Source: Mycobacterium sp. JS623
Lineage (GTDB): Bacteria > Actinomycetota > Actinomycetes > Mycobacteriales > Mycobacteriaceae
Length of the DNA: 64,000 bases
NCBI RefSeq assembly: GCF_000328565.1
Contig: NC_019966.1
Span: 744,001 to 808,000, forward strand
Direction: 5' to 3'
Each line of letters starts with the position of its first letter. Position 1 is the first letter of the stretch. Both the position numbers and the translations under genes were made by a program. Of this stretch, positions 35,554 to 42,315 are shown piece after piece. A model generated the notes under the pieces. That model worked only from the letters and a program-made list of their open reading frames with translations. It was not told the DNA's origin and did not search any database.

Positions 35554-36741
35554 TTATTGCGCGTGCTTGGTTCCCTGAGCGACGAGAGCGTGCGGGTAGG
35601 CATCGCCGCGGTGCTGAAACTTCAAAATGCTGGGATTGAGAACGACACCGTCGCTGATCTCGATGGCCCGGGAAATCGTCGAGGTGGAGTTCCACATCGC
35701 CGGACCCGCAAGGATCGTTTCGAGGTGAGGCAACAACGCCTCGCTGATCTCCCACGTGGCCGAGTTCCACAGGTATGACGGGCTGTGGTCGACGGCGTAG
35801 TAATGCACGCCATTGGCCACCTCGATGACCGGGCGGGTGAACGAGGTCGGGTGCGCCCAGCTGAAGCCCATGCCCACGTCGCAGGAGACGTCGACGATCA
35901 GACTCCCTGGAGCGAAAGCGTCCAACTCATTCTCGGTCACAAAGATCAGGGGAGCCGCGGGATCCTGCAGTACGCAATTGACGATGATGTCGTTGTCGGC
36001 AAGAAATCGGGCCACCGGCACCACGCCGTCGTCCGGGGTATCCGCCCACGTCCGGCCGGGCGTCTCGTCGTCTTGCCCCATCTGGACAATCTGGGTGGAG
36101 TGAATCGGCGAACCGACGGCGGCCACCTCGCGGTTGGTCAGCACGCGCACATCGTCCACGCCGTGGGCGTTCAACGCGGTGACTGCGCCGCGGGCCGTGG
36201 CCCCGAACCCGATGACCGAAGCTCGCAGACGCCGGCCGTAGCTGCCGGTGATCCCTGCTAGTTGCATGGCGTGCAGCACGGAGCAGTAACCGGCGAGCTC
36301 GTTGTTCTTGTGAAAGACGTGCAGTCCGAATCCGCCGTCGGCCTGCCAGTGATTCATCGCCTCGAACGCAATCAGCGTCAGCCGTCGGTCGATCGCGATC
36401 TGCGTCAGGGCGGTGTCTTGCACGCAGTGCGGCCAGCCCCAGACGACTTGTCCCACATTGAGTTCTGCCAGATCCCCGGCCTGGACCTTGGGCAACAAAA
36501 TGACATCGCAGTCGGCGATGAGTTGTTCCCGAGTCCTGATGCCCCCGACCAGTCCGGCCAGCGCGTCATCCGTAGCGCCGAACTCCGCGCCGTAGCCATG
36601 CTCGAGAAAGATCTGCTGCCGGACCCGCTGCTCGATCCTGACGAAATGCGCCGGGTGAATCGGCAATCTACGCTCGTCCGGCTTGCGCGAACGAGCCAGT
36701 ACCGCCAACGAAAGCGATTGCGCCTCAGCGCTTCTTGCCAT
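35554..36741 (-). CDS. Alanine dehydrogenase / N5-(carboxyethyl)ornithine synthase-family protein
   Basis: The 395-residue protein belongs to the AlaDH/PNT/CEOS fold: N-terminal KPDERRLPIHPAHF, then DCDVILLPKVQAGDL, a Rossmann core (ASVIGFGATARGAVTAL) and SLIVDVSCDVGMGF. The combination WPHCVQDTALTQIAIDRRLT and AFEAMNHW is more like N5-(carboxyethyl)ornithine synthase than classical Ald. It would reductively join a 2-oxo acid to an amine, or deaminate an amino acid, with NAD(P). Its start overlaps the small Lys-rich gene by 17 nt. Confidence 0.7.
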   Translation of the reverse strand: MARSAEAQSLSLAVLARSRKPDERRLPIHPAHFVRIEQRVRQQIFLEHGYGAEFGATDDALAGLVGGIRTREQLIADCDVILLPKVQAGDLAELNVGQVVWGWPHCVQDTALTQIAIDRRLTLIAFEAMNHWQADGGFGLHVFHKNNELAGYCSVLHAMQLAGITGSYGRRLRASVIGFGATARGAVTALNAHGVDDVRVLTNREVAAVGSPIHSTQIVQMGQDDETPGRTWADTPDDGVVPVARFLADNDIIVNCVLQDPAAPLIFVTENELDAFAPGSLIVDVSCDVGMGFSWAHPTSFTRPVIEVANGVHYYAVDHSPSYLWNSATWEISEALLPHLETILAGPAMWNSTSTISRAIEISDGVVLNPSILKFQHRGDAYPHALVAQGTKHAQ

Positions 36742-36862
36742 GAAGCAATGCCTCAGTTGTCGAGGTGCGGGCCAGCAGCTTGGCGTGCTTGGCGGCTCTC
36801 TTCTCTTTCAGGGATTTTCCGGACTTCTTGGTCTCGGCATGTCGGGGAGATTTATCAGACAT
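36725..36862 (-). CDS. 45-residue Lys-rich protein, copy 2
   Basis: ATG 36862 opens MSDKSPRHAETKKSGKSLKE, then KRAAKHAKLLARTSTTEALL and HGKKR. It matches the copy at 33779 in DKSPR, KKSGKSLKEKRA and STT. It overlaps the start of the following dehydrogenase gene by 17 nt, so it may also set that gene's translation. The leader hairpin covers its ribosome-binding site. Confidence 0.75.
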   Translation of the reverse strand: MSDKSPRHAETKKSGKSLKEKRAAKHAKLLARTSTTEALLHGKKR

Positions 36863-36866
36863 CGCT

Positions 36867-36886
36867 GACCCCTTGATCATGGGGCC
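36867..36886 (-). promoter_or_regulatory. RBS-covering hairpin of the small basic protein gene, copy 2
   Basis: On the minus strand GGCCCC-ATGATCAA-GGGGTC, then AGCG and ATG 36862. Stem and loop length equal copy 1 at 33756-33775, while the loop sequence differs. The flanking TATCGGGACCA(T/A)CCA is also conserved. Confidence 0.65.
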
Positions 36887-37079
36887 TGGTTGGTCCCGAT
36901 AACCCTGACGTTACCCGGTTGGCATTTGATGTTGGCGCACAACGATGGTTTGCGGCGTTGGCAGCACGTACACTGGTGGTACGCCGACGCGCTGCCGTCG
37001 TCTCTCGATCTCGGCCGGTGGTCCGCAACCCGCGGGTTCTCGCACGAGCCCACCCTCACCATCATCGGACGGACCACTC

Positions 37080-38294
37080 TTGGCAATTGCGGACATCGCC
37101 GCGTACGCGCATCTGAGCGAGGCGGATGTTACGGCCCTCGGGTACGAACTTGATGCCATCCGCCGCGACATCGAAGAGTCGCTCGGCGAAAGGGACGCGG
37201 CCTATATCCGACGAACCATCAGGTTCCAAAGGACGCTCGACGTCGCGGCCCGCCTGCTCATCGGCTGCACCAAGTCGCGCGCCGGCTGGGTGCTGGGGAC
37301 CGCGTCGCTGGCGTTCGCAAAAAGTGTCGAGAACATGGAGATCGGCCACAATGTCGGCCACGGCCAGTGGGATTGGATGAACGATCCGGAGATCCACTCG
37401 AGCACGTGGGAGTGGGACATGGTCGCGGTCTCGTCGCAATGGAGGTATTCGCACAACTACCGCCACCACGTGTTCAGCAATGTGGTGGGCGTCGACGACG
37501 ATCTCGGCTTCGGCGTCATGCGGGTAACCCGCGATGAACCATGGCGAGCCTCTTACCTGTTGCAGCCGCTTCGAAATCTGTTGTTGGCAATAGTTTTCGA
37601 GTGGGGCATAGCGCTTCACGGTGTCCATTCGGAGCGCGATCGGGCGGCGGCAGATGTCGAACAGGTGGCCAAGGCAAGGGCTACGCTGATCGGAAAGATC
37701 ACCCGCCAAGCGGTCAAGGACTACGTACTCATCCCGGCGCTGAGCCTTTCTCGCTGGCGCAGAACCTTGGCCGCAAACGTGTCAGCCAACCTTCTGCGGA
37801 ACCTCTGGGCGTATGTGGTGATCTTCTGTGGACATTTCCCGGATGGCGCAGAGAAATTCACTTCCGACGTACTCGAACGGGAAAGCCGGGCCGAGTGGTA
37901 CCTGCGGCAGATGCTCGGTGCCGCGAACTTCAAGGCTGGCCCGCTGCTGGCGTTCTCGAGCGGCAATTTGTGTTACCAGATCGAGCACCACTTGTACCCC
38001 GACCTGCCGAGTAACCGCTACGCCGAGATCGCGGCTCGGGTGCGGGCGCTATGCGACAAGTACGACCTGCCTTACACCAGTGGTTCGCTTGTGCACCAGT
38101 ATCTGTTGACGCTGCGAACGATCCACAAACTCGCGCTGCCCGACAAGTTCCTGCGGGCCACATCTGACGACGCGCCCGAAACCGCGTCGGAACGCAAGTT
38201 CACCACCGGTGCCGAACCGGCTAGTCGACCGGGTGGATCGACAATTGGCCTGCGATCGGCGTTGCGTAGTCGCGCACGCGTAGGTCGCCGCTGA
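37080..38294 (+). CDS. DesA3-like membrane fatty acid desaturase
   Basis: TTG 37080 is chosen because it gives an N-terminus (LAIADIAAYAHLSEADV) like that of DesA3; a longer frame has no match. The 404-residue protein has the three His boxes of di-iron desaturases: HNVGH (90-94), HNYRHH (125-130) and QIEHH near 300, plus ENMEIGHN and WDWMNDPEIHSSTWEWDM. In M. tuberculosis DesA3 is a stearoyl-CoA delta-9 desaturase making oleate. Desaturation often responds to cold, which fits the neighbouring csp genes. Integral membrane enzyme; the partner oxidoreductase is not here. Confidence 0.9.
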   Translation: MAIADIAAYAHLSEADVTALGYELDAIRRDIEESLGERDAAYIRRTIRFQRTLDVAARLLIGCTKSRAGWVLGTASLAFAKSVENMEIGHNVGHGQWDWMNDPEIHSSTWEWDMVAVSSQWRYSHNYRHHVFSNVVGVDDDLGFGVMRVTRDEPWRASYLLQPLRNLLLAIVFEWGIALHGVHSERDRAAADVEQVAKARATLIGKITRQAVKDYVLIPALSLSRWRRTLAANVSANLLRNLWAYVVIFCGHFPDGAEKFTSDVLERESRAEWYLRQMLGAANFKAGPLLAFSSGNLCYQIEHHLYPDLPSNRYAEIAARVRALCDKYDLPYTSGSLVHQYLLTLRTIHKLALPDKFLRATSDDAPETASERKFTTGAEPASRPGGSTIGLRSALRSRARVGRR

Positions 38295-38307
38295 CGACCA
38301 GACGCCG

Positions 38308-38613
38308 TCAGTGGAGCGCCGGTGGTGCCCGCCTGGCTGCGATCGACATTCGATTGGTGTCGCGCCCGCAGGCGCGCAGCGTTCTGACCTCGATTTCGAT
38401 CTCGGCCGCCTGAATTCTCGCGGCGTACTCGTCGGCGAGCGCGTGTTGTCGACGAACTCGTCGCGCGTTCTGGTCGGCTTTGTCGCGGATTGTCGTGTCG
38501 GTGGGGTGGCGCTGTGGCGCGCGTGTCTTGTACGTGACCCAGACGACTACGCCGGCGAGGGCGAATACCGCCAATGCGGCGACGAGTACCAAAACGGTTG
38601 TGTTCGTGGGCAT
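38308..38613 (-). CDS. Small single-pass membrane protein
   Basis: The 101-residue protein has one N-terminal helix (VLVLVAALAVFALAGVVVWV, about 7-26) followed by a charged, probably helical cytoplasmic tail (DKADQNARRVRRQHALADEY; RIQAAEIEIEVRTLR). Family not recognised. Convergent with the desaturase gene, 13 bp apart. Confidence 0.55.
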   Translation of the reverse strand: MPTNTTVLVLVAALAVFALAGVVVWVTYKTRAPQRHPTDTTIRDKADQNARRVRRQHALADEYAARIQAAEIEIEVRTLRACGRDTNRMSIAARRAPPALH

Positions 38614-38663
38614 GCCGATCCCTAGGGTTGATGCAACGAGATGAGGCCTGGTGCTCCGGGTGA

Positions 38664-39029
38664 CTATTGCTTCGGCAGGGCGTTCCTGATCCGGTGCGAC
38701 GGGTGGCCAGTGGCCGTGTCGGCTCGGGTTTGATGTTCGAGCTTGGTGTCGTGATCGTTATCGACGAACGCAATTTTTCGGAGATGGCGGGCGACTGCCC
38801 GGCGAGCGTCGGCGGCGCGACTCGCGGCGGGCCACAGGTCGGTTCGCAGTAGCCGGAGCCCGAGCGACGTCACCGCGCCGACCGCGATCCTAAAGAGGAA
38901 CGACGTGCGGCCTGCCCCTGCGGGCTGACGGCCGAACACGCTGAGTCGGTCGGCGGGTGCGTCTCCCCCGCCTCGCTCAGGACGCCCACCATCGGTACGC
39001 GCCAATCGAGTTGGGTGACAAGCATTCAA
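38664..39029 (-). CDS. Possible small basic protein behind a SigA-like promoter
   Basis: TTG 39029 would start a 121-residue protein whose middle (FLFRIAVGAVTSLGLRLLRT) looks amphipathic or membrane-associated; the ends are Arg-rich. Coding evidence is weak. Support comes from a near-consensus TTGACA-N17-TCTACT promoter about 20 nt upstream on the same strand. Overlapping short frames from ATGs at 39026 and 39038 are alternatives. Confidence 0.35.
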   Translation of the reverse strand: MNACHPTRLARTDGGRPERGGGDAPADRLSVFGRQPAGAGRTSFLFRIAVGAVTSLGLRLLRTDLWPAASRAADARRAVARHLRKIAFVDNDHDTKLEHQTRADTATGHPSHRIRNALPKQ

Positions 39030-39055
39030 GATCTCTCATCTGCTAGTAGACCCCA

Positions 39056-39084
39056 AGTAGACGCTCCATTAACCTGTTTGTCAA
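39056..39084 (-). promoter_or_regulatory. SigA-like promoter on the minus strand
   Basis: TTGACA (39084-39079), 17-bp spacer, TCTACT (39061-39056). It points away from the TetR gene. Expected transcript start is near 39049. Confidence 0.55.
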
Positions 39085-39089
39085 CAGCG

Positions 39090-39110
39090 TGGACCCACAT
39101 CGTGGGCCCA
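39090..39110. promoter_or_regulatory. Operator-like inverted repeat in front of the TetR gene
   Basis: TGGACCCAC-ATC-GTGGGCCCA: 9-bp arms with one mismatch. It adjoins the -35 box of the divergent SigA-like promoter and lies about 33 bp before the TetR start, as expected for autoregulation with control of a divergent gene. Confidence 0.55.
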
Positions 39111-39142
39111 GGAACTGGCAAGTGTTGGAAAAACCGAAGGGA

Positions 39143-39913
39143 ATGCTGCCCGCTATGACGAAACAGCGCTCTGCGCGCAGTGCCGATAACACCGGAGGCG
39201 ACGACAATCAGGTGAGCAGGTCTGGGATTCTGCAATCCGCATTGCTGATCGTCGACCGTGACGGTGTCGATGGCCTGTCAATGCGGCGCCTGAGTGACGA
39301 GGTGCGCCGCGATCCCACGGTGATCTACCGCCACATACCGAACAAGGCGGCACTGCTAGACGGTGTCGCCGAGATCGTGCTTGGCCAACTACGGGTGAAC
39401 ACCGCAGATCCGGATTGGATGGGCCAGCTTCGTGCGGTGGCCCACCACTTCCGCCAGTTGGCCCTCGTACACCCAAAGGTGGTGCCGCTGTTGGTGACTC
39501 GACCGCTATCCACGCCCCTGGGCCGACGACCGCGGGGGATGCTGCGGCCGCTCGAGGATGTGCTCACGCTGCTCACCGCCGCCGGCTTCAGCGGGCCAGA
39601 TGCCCTGCACATCTACCGGGTGCTCTTCGGATACCTCCACGGCCACATACTCACCGAGATCCAGGAAGTCGTCGAGCGGCCCGAGGAGACAGACGATGTG
39701 TTGCGCCTGGGCCTGCACCGGCTCCCTCTGACCGAGTTCCCCTTGGTCCGCGCGCTGGCGTCGGATCTGGCTAACTTCGACGGCGCCGCGGAGCTCGACC
39801 GCGGTCTCGATCTCCTGCTCTCGGGTCTTGCGGCCGCGCTGGGTCGGTCAATGAAATCGCCTGTCTCCCAACGATCTAGACGGGCGCGGGTCAGAGCTGG
39901 ACAACCCGAGTAG
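39143..39913 (+). CDS. TetR-family transcriptional regulator
   Basis: A start at ATG 39143 (or 39155) is preferred over GTG 39089, because the latter would place the operator-like repeat inside the gene. The protein has about 256 residues. The N-terminal HTH is GILQSALLIVDRDGVDGLSM then RRLSDEVRRDPTVIYRHIPN. The C-terminal part (MGQLRAVAHHFRQLALVHPK) fits the TetR C1 (tetracycline-repressor-like) effector domain. The ligand is unknown; possible targets are itself and the divergent gene. Confidence 0.85.
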   Translation: MLPAMTKQRSARSADNTGGDDNQVSRSGILQSALLIVDRDGVDGLSMRRLSDEVRRDPTVIYRHIPNKAALLDGVAEIVLGQLRVNTADPDWMGQLRAVAHHFRQLALVHPKVVPLLVTRPLSTPLGRRPRGMLRPLEDVLTLLTAAGFSGPDALHIYRVLFGYLHGHILTEIQEVVERPEETDDVLRLGLHRLPLTEFPLVRALASDLANFDGAAELDRGLDLLLSGLAAALGRSMKSPVSQRSRRARVRAGQPE

Positions 39914-39944
39914 ACTGGAGATACATCGGCGGTACTTCGTTATA

Positions 39945-40015
39945 TGACCGTTCAAGGTTGTGTCGTCGTCGATTGGTAGATCTGGCCGGTTCTCGGTCAA
40001 GACAGGAGCGTCGCA
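39945..40015 (+). promoter_or_regulatory. Conserved leader of DUF5994 type B, copy 2
   Basis: Similar to 33994-34065 from TGACCGTT to GGAGCGTCG. Contains the hairpin TGGCCG-GTTCT-CGGTCA (39983-39999). The loop differs from copy 1 while pairing is kept. Confidence 0.55.
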
Positions 40016-40534
40016 ATGACGCTGAGACAAGTTCGCACCGACGCCGGGCAACGCTCCGCACCACCGGAACACACGCCACGATTGCGCTTGAAGCCCAAGG
40101 CGTCCCAGAGTGGGCATGTCGACGGGGCATGGTGGCCGCGCAGTGACGACCTCGCCGCGGAGCTGCCAGACCTGCTGGCGGTGCTGTCGGTTCGGCTCGG
40201 ACGCATTGACCGCGTGCTGTACAACCTCGATGAGTGGGCGAAATCCCCCCCGAAACTAGAGACTGGCGGACGACTGGTACGGCTCGACGGCTACCGTCGG
40301 CAGCCGACTAACACCGTCGAAGTGCTCGGCCTCACCGGCACCAGGATCGTCTTGCTGGTGGTGCCCCCGTACACCGACTCCGATCTTGCTCACGAAGCGA
40401 TGATGACTGCGGCGGCGCCCAACGACACTTCGATGGTCGGCAATCTGCTCGCGATCGGCGCGCGCGAACAACAGGGGCCCAGTACCTGTTACCACCCGAC
40501 ATTTCGGCGGCGCGTCCGGCGATTTGCAAGCTGA
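40016..40534 (+). CDS. DUF5994 family protein, paralogue 4 (type B)
   Basis: The 172-residue protein is a close paralogue of the copy at 34066: HTPRLRLKPKASQSGHVDGA then WWPRSDDLAAELPDLLAVLS, VRLGRIDRVLYNLDEWA, IVLLVVPPYTDSDLAHEAMM and a basic end FRRRVRRF. It follows a TetR gene by 102 bp and has its own conserved leader, so it is probably a separate transcript. No partner gene follows on the same strand. Function unknown. Confidence 0.8.
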   Translation: MTLRQVRTDAGQRSAPPEHTPRLRLKPKASQSGHVDGAWWPRSDDLAAELPDLLAVLSVRLGRIDRVLYNLDEWAKSPPKLETGGRLVRLDGYRRQPTNTVEVLGLTGTRIVLLVVPPYTDSDLAHEAMMTAAAPNDTSMVGNLLAIGAREQQGPSTCYHPTFRRRVRRFAS

Positions 40535-40600
40535 CGGTTACGGTGCACAACGGAAATTGTTGCAGCTAGACCAAATTAGGGGTCTTAGCGCCGCAGCGGG

Positions 40601-41977
40601 TTAGAGCCGGCGACCCGCTTCGCTCAGCACGCCGTCCAGGGCTTCGTAGATTGCGTCGAACTCGTTCTGCCCGCTGATCAGTGGCGGGGCCACCTGGACG
40701 ACGGGATCGCCGCGGTTGTCCGCGCGGCAATACAAGCCAGCCTCGAGCAGTGCGGTGGTGAGCTGGGGGAGCAGACGACCGCACTCGTCGTTGGTGAAGG
40801 TTTCCTTGGTGGCTTTGTCCTTGACGAGTTCGATGGCGTAGAAGAAACCTTCGCCGCGGACGTCGCCGACGATCGGCAGGCTAAGCAGCTTCTCGAGCGT
40901 CGTGCGGAACGCGGGCGCGGTTTCCTTGACGTGGTCGTTGATGCCCTCGCGCTCGAAGATGTCGAGGTTGGCCAGGGCCACGGCTGACGACACGGGATGG
41001 CCGCCGAACGTGTAGCCGTGGGCGAATGTGGTCTTGCCGTCGTTGAACGGTTCGAAGAGCCGGTCGCTGGCAACCATCGCGCCCAGCGGCGAGTAGCCCG
41101 ACGTCAAACCCTTTGCGCTGGTAATGATGTCCGGTACGTAGCCGAAGTCGTCGCAGGCGAACATCGAGCCGATCCGGCCGTAGGCACAAATGACTTCATC
41201 GGAGACCAGCAGCACGTCGTACTCGTCGCAGATCTCGCGGACGCGCTCGAAGTATCCGGGTGGCGGCGGGATGGACCCACCGGCATTCTGCACCGGTTCG
41301 AGGAAGACGGCCGCGACGGTGTCCGGGCCCTCGAATTCGATGGCTTCGGCGATGCGGTCGGCGCAGTACTGCCCGAATGCCTTGATGTCGTGGGCATATG
41401 GCTCGGGTGCCCGGTAGAAGTTGGTGTTGGGTACGCGGAAGCCCCCGGGGGTCAGCGGTTCGAACTGCTGCTTGAAGATCGGAAGCCCGGTGATCGCCAG
41501 CGCACCCTGCGGCGTGCCGTGGTAGGCGGTCTTGCGCGAAATCACCTTGTGCTTACCGGGTTTGCCGGTGAGCTTGAAGTAGTTCTTGGCCAGTTTCCAT
41601 GCCGACTCGACGGCCTCGCCGCCGCCGGTGGTGAAGAACACCCGGTTCAGATCACCTGGCGCAAACCCGGCGACTCGTTCCGACAGTTCGATCGCACTCG
41701 GTGTGGCGTAGGACCACAGCGGGAAGAACGCCAGTGTCTCGGCCTGTTTGGCCGCGGCCTCAGCGAGTTCCTTGCGACCGTGGCCGACCTGAACAACGAA
41801 AAGCCCTGCGAGGCCGTCGATGTAGCTCTTGCCCTTGTCGTCCCAGATCGTCACGCCTTCGCCGCGGGTGATGATCGGCGGCGTGATCCCTTCGCCATGC
41901 TTCGCGAAGTGACCCCACAGATGGCGGTTGGCCTTCGCGGCGAGATCCGTTGTTACTTGGTCAATGGTTTGCGTCAT
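40601..41977 (-). CDS. Class III omega-aminotransferase (PLP)
   Basis: The 458-residue protein (start MTQTIDQV at 41977; an upstream TTG adds four residues) has the fold I class III pattern. Landmarks: FFTTGGGEAVESAWKLAKNY, YHGTPQGALAITG, VFLEPVQNAGG, LLVSDEVICAYGR and PLP Lys in ITSAKGLTSGYSP. Such enzymes move amino groups from beta-alanine, GABA or polyamines to pyruvate or 2-oxoglutarate. An mmsA remnant directly upstream on the same strand suggests an ancestral beta-alanine or similar pathway. A PucR regulator is divergent. Confidence 0.88.
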   Translation of the reverse strand: MTQTIDQVTTDLAAKANRHLWGHFAKHGEGITPPIITRGEGVTIWDDKGKSYIDGLAGLFVVQVGHGRKELAEAAAKQAETLAFFPLWSYATPSAIELSERVAGFAPGDLNRVFFTTGGGEAVESAWKLAKNYFKLTGKPGKHKVISRKTAYHGTPQGALAITGLPIFKQQFEPLTPGGFRVPNTNFYRAPEPYAHDIKAFGQYCADRIAEAIEFEGPDTVAAVFLEPVQNAGGSIPPPPGYFERVREICDEYDVLLVSDEVICAYGRIGSMFACDDFGYVPDIITSAKGLTSGYSPLGAMVASDRLFEPFNDGKTTFAHGYTFGGHPVSSAVALANLDIFEREGINDHVKETAPAFRTTLEKLLSLPIVGDVRGEGFFYAIELVKDKATKETFTNDECGRLLPQLTTALLEAGLYCRADNRGDPVVQVAPPLISGQNEFDAIYEALDGVLSEAGRRL

Positions 41978-41990
41978 TGTGCAACCCAAT

Positions 41991-42233
41991 CTATTTGTTT
42001 TGGCGGAAGCTCAGTTCGATGCCGCCGTGGCTGGGGTCGAGCCAGCGGCTGGTGATGGCTTTGCCGCGGGGGGATGCCTCGGCGGCCGCATCGATCACGG
42101 TGTGCATATCCTCGACGGTGGCCAACGCCACCTGACCGGTCACCGCACCGGTCGCCGGATTCGTCACCGGCAGCGATCCGCCGCTGCCAGCAAAAGCGTC
42201 GTTGTTCAACCAGTGGGTGATGCCATTCTGCAC
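41991..42233 (-). pseudogene. mmsA: mmsA (methylmalonate-semialdehyde dehydrogenase) with internal deletion
   Basis: The 80-residue frame (GTG 42233) joins two ends of an aldehyde dehydrogenase. Residues 1-55 (THWLNNDAFAGSGGSLPVTN; PATGAVTGQVALATVEDMH) are the N-terminus. The last 24 (RGKAITSRWLDPSHGGIELS) match the extreme C-terminus of MmsA. About 400 residues, including the catalytic Cys and the NAD site, are missing, yet the frame is kept across the junction near residue 56. It cannot be an active dehydrogenase. The intact aminotransferase starts 14 bp downstream. Confidence 0.8.
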
Positions 42234-42298
42234 AGCTCCAGCCTGCCATCGGACGTCGCCTGACGGTCGTGCCAGGTTGTCAACGAAAACGTGTGCTG

Positions 42299-42315
42299 AT
42301 TTACAGTGTGTAAAT
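42299..42315. promoter_or_regulatory. Operator-like palindrome over the pucR start
   Basis: ATTTACA-GTG-TGTAAAT: perfect 7-bp arms around 3 bp. The right arm overlaps the first candidate ATG (42314). It lies in the divergent gap between the mmsA remnant/aminotransferase and the PucR gene, so it could govern both. Confidence 0.6.
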
